Below, one piece after another: positions 10,770 through 21,846 of a stretch of DNA of 64,000 nucleotides. Source of the stretch: Dama dama (taxonomy: Eukaryota; Chordata; Mammalia; Artiodactyla; Cervidae); assembly GCF_033118175.1 (NCBI RefSeq), contig NC_083685.1, positions 128,336,501 to 128,400,500 of the forward strand. Reading direction: 5' to 3'. Below the pieces are notes generated by a model, which had not been told where the DNA came from, searched no databases, and was given only the letters and a program-made list of their open reading frames with translations. Position 1 is the first letter of the stretch, and each line of letters begins with the position of its first letter. The translations under genes were made by a program, and so were the position numbers.

Positions 10770-11030
10770 TGTCCCCCTCCAAACCCATATGTTGAAGCTG
10801 TAACCCCTACTGTGACTATATTTGGAGATAGCATCCTTAGGGGGTAGTTAAGGTTAAGTGAGGTCATAAGGATGGAGTCTTAATCCAATAGGACTGACCT
10901 TGTAAGATGAAGAAGAGAGAATTCTTTCTCCAGCACACACACCAAGGAACAGCCATGTGACCACAAAGTAAGATGGTGGCCACCTATAAGACAGGAAGAA
11001 TATTGTGATTTGGGGAAGCAAAGTAATTTA
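10770..11030 (+). repeat. Old mammalian interspersed repeat, family uncertain
   Basis: Phrases GTGTCCCCCTCC, CCCATATGTTGAAGC, TGTGACTATATTTGGAGATA, GGTTAAGTGAGGTCATAAGG and CTTAATCCAATAGGACTGAC occur in this order in many mammalian intergenic sequences from memory. I am not certain of the family name, so none is given. Strand is nominal. Confidence 0.5.
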
Positions 11031-12299
11031 TTCATCTAAGTACATATAGCTTATCAATGGCAGCTCCTTCACTTCAACTGACTTGATGTAAACAAGTTCA
11101 TTGTTAAGAGAAACGTTACTAGCATATTTCATGACTCTCCAGCTTTAGATCAGATATTACCCATCTGACAACTCATCTTTCCTCTGTGTATCAGATTTAC
11201 CACATTGATCCCATAGTCTTCCATGGTAACAATCTTCTGAATCTGAGGAGATGCTGACCTTTCAATTGGCCATGCCTTCAACCATGACCCATAGCCTACA
11301 CTGCTCATCTGACAATCTTCACTCATTGAAATAATGTTTTTCTTTGTCAGATTCTTGAGATTGTAATGCCTGGAGTCTGCCTTCTCCTACAGTAAACCAA
11401 CATTTATGCTTGTCTCCAGCCTGAATAGAGGGCCTTCCGTAGCTAAAATGAATACATTTCCATAGAAGTAACGATGTGTTTCTTTTCTTCTAGTGATGGT
11501 TGAGGAACCAGGAAACTGGGTTAAGGACTTAACATATACATCTATTTACTTACCCAGACTTTTAGAGAGCTGAGGCTTCTGTCCTCAGTGATATCCTTTT
11601 GTAATCAAACTCCAACTCGAAAAGAATCCAAAGAGAAGATAAACATGGCCGCCAAGGAGAAATCAAGACCCATTTCCATCTGTTAAGCTCTTTGCTGTCA
11701 GTTTTACTACAACTCATTTCTCTCTACTCACATTAGATCTTTATTTACCTATGTGGGTTCAATGTACCTCCTTCAATTAAATGAGCTTTCCTCTATTATG
11801 GAATGAGTCTCAAGTCCAATGCATTCTTCATCGCTGGCACTGTGCATCATGTAACACAAGAGAAATTGAGCCATGGACATGTCTCCAAGACAAATCAACG
11901 ACCTTCATTGGCAAATCAGTCTTGTTCATTTCCTGAAGCATTTAACCTGAAAAAGCTATGGAGCTGGGATTTTACCCTGCGATCTAGACGATGCTATCTT
12001 TTTATACTTCACAAATAATCCTGAGTACACGCTGTATGTATATATGTTCTCTAATTCTGCCCTGCAGCATCCAAAACCAAAAGATTAGCATACAGAGATT
12101 ACCATCTCCTGGGTCATTTTCTCAACTAATATGCTTCACTTTCCCACAGGACAGGTCTGTCAATCTTCGCACTCCCGAATTCTTCAGCGTGAGTCAATCC
12201 TGTGGTAAAAATGTTCCCATTGTTGCGATGACTTCAGGAAGTGGAGGGAAAGCCCATCTTCAGGGGTTATTTCCAGGATAGCAGATTACTAAGAACTGT
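11031..12299. other. Unique sequence
   Basis: About 1.2 kb without recognisable repeats. Frames at 11803-12018 and 11991-12281 show no protein-like features. Confidence 0.5.
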
Positions 12300-12376
12300 C
12301 AATTACGCAGATGACTCTACAGTGTCTGGCACATGGCAGTAACTAAGCAAGTATTCAAATATTTGTTAAATAAATA
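12300..12376 (+). mobile_element. Short L2 tail (probable)
   Basis: ACAGTGTCTGGCACATGGCAG, then AAGTATTCAAATATTTGTTAA, matches the order at the L2 3' end. Short and diverged. Confidence 0.5.
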
Positions 12377-12766
12377 GACTTCCATTCACATGGTTGTTTA
12401 CACCAGTGAAAAATAAAGTTGGATTCATAGTATGAGAATATTTTACTTTAGTTATATTATGATCCATTCGTTCAGTGAATTGATGACTTGAGTATTAGGC
12501 ACAGTGGTTTATGTATAAGCTAATTTATCATTAAATGCTTCCCGAGTCTCCCTCTATCTTCCCCAGTGCCCTTTTGTGTCTTTTACACCAATCCCCTCTC
12601 ATTCCCTACGTTTACCTAATTTCCAAAATTCTGCTCTTGGTTCACTTTTAATCCCATTTTTCCCCCATGGCGGTCCCTTCTATACAGGTAATATTAGCTC
12701 TTTCCTGTAGGTAATTCAGAGGGGTAAGTCATCCACAGTTGGTAAGGGAGTGAAAACCTTGAATTG
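12377..12766. other. Unique sequence
   Basis: Nothing recognised. Confidence 0.4.
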
Positions 12767-12781
12767 CAAACAGGGCTTTGA

Positions 12782-13160
12782 GTTTGTTTTTTTTTTTTTA
12801 ATGCCCCTGGATATGTTCCAGTGTCTCATGGTTTATATTCTATGGGAACTGGAATAGAGTTTATATCCTGCTGCTGTATGAAAATTGTGTAAATTTTAAT
12901 TATATTGAATTGGTTCACAGTGCTTTTCACTTCTGCTATATACTACCTTGCTCTCTATTCATCCTATTAATTTTTGAGAGTTTGATATTGAAACTTCAAC
13001 TATAAATCTTAACTTATCTACTTAAGAGAATAATTATAATATATTGTGGAACTATATGTAACTTTGTTCTATGTTTTCCAAGTATCCTGTAAATGTGTTA
13101 TCTCACTTTCATAGTTTAAAAAAGAAAATAGACCAAAAAAAAAAAAAAAAAAAACAACAA
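12782..13160 (+). mobile_element. Retroposed segment with poly-A tail and target duplication, family unrecognised
   Basis: CAAACAGGGCTTTGA (12767-12781) and CAAATAGGACTTTGA (13161-13175) match at 13 of 15 positions. Between them lies 379 bases beginning with a T tract and ending in AAAAGAAAATAGACC plus about 20 A and an AAC run. A poly-A end immediately before the second duplication is the signature of L1-machinery retroposition. The body (CTGGATATGTTCCAGTGTC, TAATATATTGTGGAAC) seems familiar from ruminant DNA, but I cannot assign a family or source gene. Confidence 0.68.
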
Positions 13161-13175
13161 CAAATAGGACTTTGA

Positions 13176-13552
13176 CAGGTGGAAATAGGGGAAGGACTGT
13201 TCAAGCAGAAGAGAAAATATAAGGAAAGTAATAGTTGCAAGAAGGGGCAGGACTGTTTGAAGGACAAGTATCCCCCTTGAGTGTCAGGGTAAGGCATGAA
13301 ACTATGTTGGTGCCTTATTCTGCAAAGACTAGAAACCTGTGTTTTATAAATAACTGAGGCTCCCAGAAGGCTTTTCTCAATCGAGAACAAGATGAGTGAC
13401 TTACACTTAAAGTCCCTGTGTTTGGGAACACAGGGAAGCTTTGGCTGGGAAGAGACGAGAAATAGAAGGAGATAGAGATCAGAGTGATACAGGTATGAAT
13501 TAGTGAGAGTTTATTTAGGGAATAACAGCAGGTGTGAAAAATAAAATGCATG
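13176..13552. other. Unique sequence
   Basis: No repeat recognised between the retroposed segment and the hAT element. Confidence 0.4.
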
Positions 13553-13560
13553 TGCTAGCT

Positions 13561-13784
13561 CAGCTGTTGGCTAAGTATGGTCACTGGGACCACATCTCGT
13601 CTGCCCGTTGCCTGTTTTTGTAAATAAAGTTTTATTGAACGCAGCCACATTCATGCATTTATGTATTGTCTGTGGCTTCTTTTGTGCTGCAACAGCAGAG
13701 GTGAGTGTTATGACAGAGACTGTATGGCCCACAAAGACTAAATTGCTACCTGGCGCTATTCCAAAAAATGTTTGCCAACTCCTG
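13561..13784 (-). mobile_element. Non-autonomous hAT (Charlie-type) DNA transposon fossil
   Basis: Ends CAGCTGTTGGC and GCCAACTCCTG are inverted repeats matching at 9 of 11. Flanking octamers TGCTAGCT (13553-13560) and TTCTAACT (13785-13792) match at 6 of 8, the 8-bp duplication expected for hAT. Interior GCCTGTTTTTGTAAATAAAG, TATGTATTGTCTGTGGC and CAGAGACTGTATGGCCC fits the mammal-wide MER/Charlie class. No transposase. Which strand is called sense is nominal. Confidence 0.83.
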
Positions 13785-14023
13785 TTCTAACTCAGAGATG
13801 CCATTGTTGACATAACCTAAGTCTGGCAAAACACAAAGGATGGGACAGAGGAAAAGTCAAAAGCGAGTAGAAGTTTCGGTTCTGTGTTGACTGTGAGAAC
13901 AATGGTCGCAGAGGGCATCGTGAAGTTGAGAGGATAAAAATGCAGAAGAATAAGTAGATGCATGCATCTTTGAGTAGGAATTTTCAGAAAATAATGGAGA
14001 ATTAAAAACTATTACTATCTCAT

Positions 14024-14451
14024 CTATTACTGTCTCAACTATGGTCTCAGTTGAACCATCAAGAAGGCTGAACACCAAAGAATTAATGCTTTCTAATTGT
14101 CGTGCTGGAGAAGACTCTTGAAAGTCCCTCGGACTGAAAGGAGATCAAGCCAATCAATCCTAAAGGAAATCAACCATGAATATTCATTAGAAGGACTGAT
14201 GCTAAAGCTCCAATACTTTGGCCATCTGATGCAAAGAGCCAACTCATTGGAAAAGACTCTGATGCTGGGAAAGACTGAGGGCAGGAAAAGAGCGTGATAG
14301 AGGATGAGATGGTTGGATGGCATCATGGACTCAATGGACATGAGTTTGAGCAAATTCCTGGAGATAGTGGCAGACAGGGAAACCTAGTGTGTTGCAGTCT
14401 ACAGGGTCACAAAGAGTCAGACATGACTCTGTGACTAATCAGCAACAATAC
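14024..14451 (+). mobile_element. BovB LINE 3' fragment
   Basis: Carries the C-terminal BovB coding sequence and 3' end: AAGGCTGAACACCAAAGAAT, GGAGAAGACTCTTGAAAGTC, TCCAATACTTTGGCCATC, GAGGATGAGATGGTTGGATGG, ending CACAAAGAGTCAGACATGAC. CTATCTCAT at 14015-14023 and 14452-14460 is a plausible 9-bp target duplication. An internal deletion near 14046 removes part of the coding region. The frame at 14097-14297 is C-terminal BovB protein and stops early. Confidence 0.93.
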
Positions 14452-14460
14452 CTATCTCAT

Positions 14461-14899
14461 TTCCAAATATAAGAGACTATTCTCAATATTTTGAGCATCA
14501 AGAAAAGTTCTGTGTTGAATCAAGATCAAAGTATGAGCCTTTTCTGGGTAGTCTACACATCCTCGAGGCTTTCCTGATTACCTTCCATGCTTTGCTGATG
14601 ACTTTTTCCTAAACTTTGGTTCTCCAGTTAGGATAACTCACTTCCTGAGCAACATCTGGGAGGTGATACTTCTAATCACCTAAGCAAGGACAGTGAATGC
14701 TTGATCCCTGAAGATGTCTTTCCTGAGAGTTTTAGATAACATTATTGATGACTGAACGTAGGTTATAGCAGCTTATTCTCTTAATTCCCAGAGTTTTGTG
14801 AACCCTCTCAATCTGTTAGCACCGTACTTAGAAGTTTTAATCATAGAGCAATATTTCCAGTCCAACAACTTTTATTACTACTTCCATATTCATATTGGA
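14461..14899. other. Unique sequence
   Basis: Nothing recognised. Confidence 0.45.
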
Positions 14900-15101
14900 G
14901 GGCTTCCCTGGTGGTTCAGTGGGTAAAGAGTCCGCCTACAGTGTGGGACAGCCATGTTCCATCCCTGGCTTGGGAATAGCCGCTGGAAAAGGAAATGGCA
15001 ACCCACTCCAATATTTTTGCCTGGAGAATTCCATGGACAGAGGAGTCTGGCGGGCTATAGTCCATGGGGTCACAGAGAGTTTGACACGACTGAGTGACTA
15101 A
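14900..15101 (+). mobile_element. Bov-tA SINE
   Basis: Head GGGCTTCCCTGGTGGTTCAG is close to consensus. The B box is damaged (GTTCCATCCC). Body AAATGGCAACCCACTCCAAT and tail GACACGACTGAGTGACTAAC are well kept. The + frame 14895-15101 is pure SINE translation. Confidence 0.95.
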
Positions 15102-15261
15102 CACTTTCATTGCATTAACAACAAATGAGCCAACGCTAGACAGACTTATAAAGTGCACAAGGCTTGTCCCTTCCAAAACGATTATCTCCCACATTTATAT
15201 TGGAGATAATGCCAACATCACAGAGGATGACATAATTCCTTTTTTGGCCATTTTGGTTTTT

Positions 15262-15611
15262 TTTTAATGTTTTATTTATTTCGTCTTGGCTGCACTGGGC
15301 CCTCATCACTGCTCCGACTTTTTCTCTGGTCTCGGCAAGCGGAGGCTACTCTTGGTTGCCCTGTGTGGACTGCTCACCACACTGGCTTCCCTTGTTGCCA
15401 AACCCAGGCCCTAGGGTGCGCAGGCTCCAGTAGTTGCGGCACGTGGGCTCAGAAGTCGTGTCTCCCGGGCTCTAGAGAGCAGGATCTGTCGTTGCGGTGC
15501 ACGGGCTTAGGTGCTCTGAGGCATGGGGAATCTTCCTGGACCAGGAATCGAGCCCATGTCTCCTACATAGGCAGGTGGATTCGTTACTACTGAGACACCA
15601 GGGAATCATAA
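15262..15611 (-). mobile_element. CHR-type SINE, long form, with target duplication
   Basis: Body on the given strand: GGCTGCACTGGGCC, TCTGGTCTCGGCAAGCGG, GTTGCGGCACGTGGGCTC, GTTGCGGTGCACGGGCTTAG, then a tRNA head complement GACCAGGAATCGAGCCC and CTGAGACACCAGGGAATC. CCATTTTGGTTTTT (15248-15261) and CCATTTTAATTTTT (15612-15625) match at 12 of 14. The poly-T start is the A-rich tail in this orientation. The + frame 15267-15593 lies inside it. Confidence 0.82.
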
Positions 15612-15625
15612 CCATTTTAATTTTT

Positions 15626-16249
15626 AAAATGCCTAATAAAAACTGGCTGCCTCAGTAAGTTTAAATTATGTTATCTTAATGAAAAATGGATTATTAATTT
15701 TATTTTAAATATCTATATTAAACTAAGTAGCATAATAATGTTTTTAAAACCTATCTTTGCATGAAGATGAACATGACATAAGCAGAAAATTTAAGTGGAC
15801 ATGTGTGCCGTGTGGTCTTTCCAAGACCAATTGTTGCTTTTGTCAGCTGAGTATTCAAGAATAACTGTTTCTATATGAAATCATTATTATTGGCACATCT
15901 TGTTCTATACAGTTCTATCCAGAGATTGCTTTAGTCTTAAACACAAGAAACTTTAGACAGTGAAAGGAAAAGAGAAGATTATTATTATTGAACATTTGGT
16001 TGTGTGTGTGTATCCGTGCGTGTGTGTTAGCAGTGGAAAGAGAAAAAGAGACCAAATAGAAGGAGAAGTAATGGGGAGTTTTGGTGTCCTCGATGGTGAA
16101 TTTCCTTCCCAGGGTCCTTCCTGAGCTGGGAAGGATGGCTTCTTTCTTACCTCTTGTGAAAGAAGGGGATAGATACAGAAAATGTCAAACCACAGTATAC
16201 TGAGCTGGAATGACTTGGGGGCTTTCTGAATTTGCATTTTTAGCCTCCT
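15626..16249. other. Unique sequence with a short TG run
   Basis: A short interrupted TG tract near 15998-16028; otherwise nothing recognised. Confidence 0.45.
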
Positions 16250-16262
16250 GTTATGACAAACA

Positions 16263-16537
16263 CGCTGCCGCTGCTGCTAAGTCGATTCAGTCGTCTCCGA
16301 CTGTGCGACCCCATAGACGGCAGCCCACCAGGCTCCCCCGTCCCTGGGATTCTCCAGGCAAGAACACTGGAGTGGGTTGCCATTTCCTTCTCCGGTGCAT
16401 GAAAGTGAAAAGTGAAAGTGAAGTCACTCAGTCGTGTCCAACTCTTAGTGACCCCTTGGACTGCAGCCTACCAGGCTCCTCTGTCCATGGGATTTTCCAG
16501 GCAAGAGGACTGGAGTGGGGTTCCATTGCCTTCTCTG
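16263..16537 (-). mobile_element. BOV-A2 dimeric SINE with target duplication
   Basis: Two related units joined by GCATGAAAGTGAAAAGTGAA (about 16397-16416): left 16263-16396 beginning with GCTGCCGCTGCTGCTAAGTC (the AGC-rich tail in this orientation), right 16417-16537. GTTATGACAAACA (16250-16262) and GTTATGGCAAACA (16538-16550) differ at one base and bracket the element exactly. Confidence 0.95.
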
Positions 16538-16578
16538 GTTATGGCAAACATATTCATGTATATTTGGGCATTACAAAT

Positions 16579-16620
16579 TAAAAAAAAAAAAAGAAAAAAA
16601 AAAAAAGAAAAAAAAAAAAG
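16579..16620. repeat. A-rich tract with regular G interruptions
   Basis: A13-G, A13-G, A-run-G pattern. It lies 28 bases past the BOV-A2 duplication and is not its tail. It could be the tail of an unrecognised + strand insertion. Confidence 0.85.
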
Positions 16621-18140
16621 ATGAACTCTATCCAGCCTGGGAAGCATCTCTGCCAGAATAATGTTAAATTAAATAAACAGTGTGTAATGAGAGCTGTTAT
16701 TACCTGCTCTATGGTCATGCTCGGGCACGCAGTCTGCAGGCTTGTGTGTCTAAGTGCTATCATAAATCTTTCAGTCTATTTTGCTTCTTAAAATGATAAC
16801 TAACATCTCTTTAATGGTGAAGTCTGTATCCTCATTTAAATCTTTGAATCTCACCTAAATCTCCAATGTTGAAGGCTTATGTTTTCATTACTTCTTATCT
16901 TTGAAGAGATAAGAAAGTTTGAATTACAACAGATCATTTTGAGAAAGATAAAATCCCCTTGGTTGAAAATGAGAGGGTATTAAGGGTAGAATTCTGCTAG
17001 AAGAAGAAATGAAGAAATGCTTGCATCTGGCAAATCCTTCCGTTTTCATCTTTTTCTTAGTAGTCTCATTTCCATCCGTATGACCCTGAGGAGTTTCTGT
17101 CCTAGCTTCTTGCAGTTCACTCTGTACCAGAGGAAGGAAGGAGAGGACAGCATTTCAACGTGAGTCTGACATTTTCAATTAATCCGCCTTGACTGCATGT
17201 TTTTTGTGAACGCGTTCCCTCACAGGTGGTTATTTCTATAGTGGGAGAGAAAGTCTCTTAGAAGCAAAAATACGAGTTAGTAGATAATAGCCTGTCCTTA
17301 TGAAAATATTGCATAACTCTTGTCCCCACACATCCATACCGATTTATAATAACTTATACCCTGATATCTCCTACTTGCTTCTCTAGGGAGATACAGGGCA
17401 CATTAGAAGACCATACTCTTGTGTTCATTTGAACTGAGATTGAACCCTGGCTTTGAGATATGTTAACTGTGTTATATTTGAGGGTCATTGCCCATAGGAA
17501 ATTCACACTTACTGTGTGAAAATCTGAATTCAGGCCTGTTTCTCAAGGCTTGGTCCTCCTTTCTTCGTCCTTACCTCCGGCAGCCACTGTGACTCAGGTC
17601 AGAAGCCAGTGAGACATGCTGGGTGTTTCCTTGCTGGGCCCACTGTGGCTTCTCCACACTTCTGTCCTGCCAGTTCCCCCAGCCACCAAGCCCCTCACTC
17701 TTTCTCCGTTTAGACCCTGCTTCGTGCTCTGTAGACTGCCTTCTCACGGCAGTCCAGCGTAGCCATCGAGCCATCCTCTACGGTCTTGCTGTTGCGCTTT
17801 CTCTGAAGTACCAGCCTGACGGCTCTGTCTTCCGTAGTCAGCTGCCCAAGGCCATTCGCTGCGCACGGGACCCCTGCCAGGCTTCCCAGCAGGTGGCCCC
17901 CACGTGTCTCTGCTCACTGGCTCTGGCCGCTTCTTCGCCGTGTGTGGTGGGCTCCGGCACTCACTTGTTTGTCTGAGCAGGATGAGGTCTTTTGTGCCCA
18001 CAGCCTTTTTTCACACTCTTCCTCCGTTGTGAACAGCTCTTCCTTGCCATTTCTTTTGGAAATAGACAAGAAACCCACACACAAAATTGAAGCAGCCAAC
18101 AACAAAACTTTGAATATTTAGATTTAGTGTTGAGTTTCTT
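16621..18140. other. Unique sequence, two GC-richer open frames
   Basis: Includes 17560-18000, richer in GC and CpG than its surroundings, where frames stay open on + (17623-17976, 117 codons) and - (17744-18001, 85 codons). Neither has a recognisable domain or motif, and simultaneous opening on both strands is what GC-rich non-coding DNA gives. Possibly a decayed repeat that I do not recognise. Confidence 0.45.
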
Positions 18141-18159
18141 CTGACCTTCTCTCCACTGA

Positions 18160-18205
18160 TATGTATATACACATATATTATACATATTATATTTATATTC
18201 ATGTG
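18160..18205. repeat. (TA/CA)n AT-rich simple sequence
   Basis: TATGTATATACACATATATT and similar, at the tail side of the next - strand SINE. Confidence 0.8.
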
Positions 18206-18215
18206 TGGTGCATCT

Positions 18216-18400
18216 GTTAGTAGCTCAGTCTGATTCTTTGTGACCCCATGGACCATAGCCCACCAGGCTCCTCTGTCCATGGAGATTCTCCAGGCAAGAA
18301 TACTGGAGTGGGTTGCCATTCCCTTCTCCAGGGGATCTTCTTGACCCAGGGATCGAACCCAGGTCTCCTACATTTCAGGAAGTCTCTTTACCATCTGAAC
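18216..18400 (-). mobile_element. Bov-tA SINE
   Basis: From TTAGTAGCTCAGTCTGATTC to TTTACCATCTGAAC. The final CCAGGGAAGCCC is lost. B-box complement GGGATCGAACCC is intact. Confidence 0.92.
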
Positions 18401-21309
18401 TATTTGTATTTAAATATTTATACACATACATGACTAAGATATATCATAGAAAACATTGGTCTCCCACTTTTTCCTGAACTCCTTGTCCTTGGGCTTGAAA
18501 TAGCATTTATTCTATTATCTTTGCTCCTGTCTTCTTGTTGCCTAACTGTGCTTCATACTGTGTGTGATCCCGGGTCTCCCTCATGCCCAGAACCCATCTC
18601 ACTGACTATTGCGATACAGTCTATACTGCAGCTGCTATCCTTGTAGTTCTGGAAGCAGTCACTCCCACAGATGCCATTTCTTTATTAAAAACAAAAACAA
18701 CTGGTCAGCTTTCTAATCAAATGTTACTTATGCTCACATTTGTTCCTTACTTACTTATAGTTGATAATGATACAACAATATTTAACCTCTCAAATCTCAT
18801 TATATCTGTATTTTAATAGCATACCCTACCACCTCTAATTATCTTTTACTGGGAAAAATATGCATTGTACACTTATCTTACATAAACATTTTGCAAAGCA
18901 AGCTCTTCATAGGAATTGTAGTACTTATTTTATGAGGTGTAAGCACCACAGAGAAATTTCTGTATCCCATCTCCTTCCAGACACAGACACTGCACTCGTG
19001 ACCACATGCTGCCTCTGAGAAAGATGCTGCCGATTCCCCAAGTCCATGTGTGTTGAGTGGTTTCCGCATGAGAGAGGTTGATTGCCCTAAGTACCCGTGC
19101 TGGCTCATGGAATGCAGGGACAGCCAAGCGGATGTTAGCTGAGTTAGACTAGGGCGGTGGAGTGTGTTCATTGAACACAGCAAATGGTGCTGCTTTGAAA
19201 GAGAGGCGGTCAGGGCCCTTTCCTAAATTAAAATTCAATCCTAGCTCATTAGTTTCCAACTGATGCATTACCACGAAACCCATGATGTGCTAGAGTGTAA
19301 TCTCATTTCTCTTACTAGAGACCATTTTTGACCTTGGACAAAAAGGGACAAGATGGTAGCTACAGTAGAGTAGAAAGGGAAGATATCTGGTGTACAGAAT
19401 ATGGATCGAGATTGTCTGGACCACTTCCTGTTAGATAAGACGGGGAAACATTTGAGGACCCCACTCACCTGTTTCCCCACCCCCGTTATGCTGGTGGGTT
19501 TTATAAACTGTGTCATAGAAATTATTTGACAGTGCAGCTTTTAGCAATTGCACCAGCAAGCCTTTAAAAGCTTGCTACTGTAGAATCCTGTTTTATGGAA
19601 TCAGAATTGCCAGACAGATCACAGAAGCCATTCCTACTCAGAGATTTCTAAGAGCTTCTGAATGATCTGCAGAGAACTGACTTGCAACTGAAAAACACAA
19701 ATCTAGGGACAAAAAGAGTCCTGTCTGTACTAAGTCATCCCCACTCAATGTTGTCTCTCTCTGGCCTTGTTACATTTTCAGCACGCCGCAAGCTGTGTTG
19801 TAATGGCTCAACAGACTATTGACCGATGAGTCTCCACTACACCTAGGTGTATTGGTTAATTTTCCTTTTGAGAATCACGAATGACAAATTATCCCCGGGA
19901 CAAGAACTTGGGTACACTGTTCGTCGACACCGTCGTCATTAGAAATGGCAGTGGTAATAGTGTTTGCAGGTGCTAAGTTTCATGTCCTGAGCTAAACGCG
20001 CAGTCGTGACCGGCCGTCAGCTATAATTGTAATTTAACTGTCATATGTCAGCAGGTCTCCGACAGTGACATCCGAGATAACAGTTCCCCTTTTGGCTTAT
20101 GAAGGTCTGTGGTGAAATCTTGCTATTGTTCTTTGTTGAAAAAGGATGCGATGCACTGTTCGTGAAGATGCGAAGGGATGATCGCTCCATTTGAGAGCCA
20201 TCCCGCTGGTTGCAGGGGGGTTTCCCGGTCCTTGCTGTCACCCTGTGTTTTCACGTGCCTCGCTCGTTTATGCTTCTAAAACAGCCCACGGCTGGTCTTG
20301 AGCGGAGATCTCGCTCTGCATGGCTCCTGCCCTCTGCCCAGCCATGAAGCATTCCATCTGCCCGTGTCTGCGAGGAGGCTCACGGCCTCTGGGGCTGAAC
20401 CGGTGGGGTCAAATCATGTTCTCACCATTTAGTGTAATTAACTCCAACCACCCGTCTGTTGCAAGCCCCAGTGCAGCCAACACAAGCAAGAGGAGGCCAA
20501 GAAGAAATTTCTCCTCATTATTAAACGTAAGCCTAAGCACTTGTCTGTCTGTAAAAACAGAGCGAAGGGAGGAAAACTGAAACCAGTGCACGGGGTCTGA
20601 GGTTTCAATAAATGTCAGGGAGCGTCAAGTCTGTTTGGATTGCAAATTATTGCTGGCTGACGGTCTTCCCATTTTACAACTGGAGATTGCTGTCATGGGG
20701 GTGGGGGACGTGGTGGCGGGGGGAGGCTCTCACATCACAACCAGAGGGGAGCAGAAGTTACCGAGTACTGTAACAATCATGGAACGCTACAAGAGGGGCT
20801 TTGGCGTTGGCTAAATTTAGGCTTTCTTTAATACACATCTCAAGAAACAACAGCCCGCAACACGCCACTCTTCCCATCGGGTCTGCTGGAGTGCTGGGTT
20901 TGCCAGAGATCGAGACCTCATTTCTCTGGTTTACCCGTTTTAAACGCCACTACATCCCTCTCCTCTGCTCGGACACTTTGAACTTCTGAGAGCGATAAAG
21001 ACGCCTAAATGTTTCAGGGTAAATTAATACCTGACTACATATCCGGGAGAAACACACACCGATCATTTGAGCAGTGGTTAAGGCCATTTTTCAGATGGAT
21101 TAAATGAGTGGGCAATTACTGATTCAAACTAGACTGAAGGCGTGGGCATTCCAGCCCCGTACGTGGATGGACACGTGGTAGTCACTTTCCGTTGGTGGAA
21201 ACGCTTTTCACGTTTTGAAAAGTGTATACATGCTTCTCGGTGCACTTCTCGGTGCTTCTCCCAAAGTTTATTAATATTTTTCATTCCTTTTCCTCCTGAC
21301 CATCACATA
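18401..21309. other. Unique block free of young repeats
   Basis: About 2.9 kb with no Bov-tA, BovB or L1 that I can see, the longest such run in the first half. 19790-20250 and 20395-20540 are notable for retained CpG (GCGCAGTCGTGACCGGCCGTC) beside AT-rich motifs (CTATAATTGTAATTTAAC, GTGTAATTAACTCC). No open frame looks coding. Candidate conserved non-coding sequence by appearance only. Confidence 0.4.
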
Positions 21310-21420
21310 CTGAGGAGCCGCCCTGCACTAAGTACTGAGTTAGAGACACTGAAAACCAAGAAAGTAATGGTCCCTGTTCTCCCTAAACTCAGGGTCAAGC
21401 GTGCTTATTTTAACCAAGGT
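21310..21420 (-). mobile_element. L2 tail fragment (probable)
   Basis: CCTGCACTAAGTACTGAGTTAG, ACACTGAAAACCAAGAAAG, GGTCCCTGTTCTCCCTAAACTCAGGGT follows the reverse order of the L2 3' end. Diverged. Confidence 0.45.
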
Positions 21421-21846
21421 TCTCTTAGTTTAAAATAACTGAAGGATCCTTCAAGTTAACTTAAGACCAACAGGAGAAACTTGCTATAAGGTACAGGGCT
21501 ACCTGTGGACCCAAGAGAAAGAAACACAGCAGGTGACATCCTGGATGCAGGCACAGGACGCTATTGAAAACAGGGTTCCTCTCTGCCTCTCTCCAGCTGC
21601 CGCGGCTCTTCCTCCTCTTCAAGTGGGCTTTCCTCTTGCTCTTAGCTTTCTAGGACTTCGCTGTCTTTTCTGAACTGTGCGTCGATTCAAATAGGGCCTT
21701 CTCAGGCAAATTTTCCATGTCAGTTGCCCACTGGAACTTCCCAGTTCAATTACCAGCTTTTGCAAGTCTTAGCTCAGAATTCATGCAGAGAATTGGTGCA
21801 GCTTGGGTCAAGCATGTAGCTTTAGTGGCTGATGCTCATTACGAGG
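21421..21846. other. Unique sequence
   Basis: Nothing recognised. Confidence 0.45.

Noticed and set aside
13615..13630. AATAAA polyadenylation signal
   Set aside because: The AATAAAG word is inside the hAT fossil and is part of that family's usual sequence.
14900..15101. tRNA-Glu gene
   Set aside because: The A and B boxes belong to SINE heads; no cloverleaf with a proper anticodon arm and acceptor stem is formed.
16579..16620. Poly-A tail of a processed pseudogene
   Set aside because: The upstream sequence is BOV-A2 plus its duplicated target; no gene-derived sequence precedes the tract.
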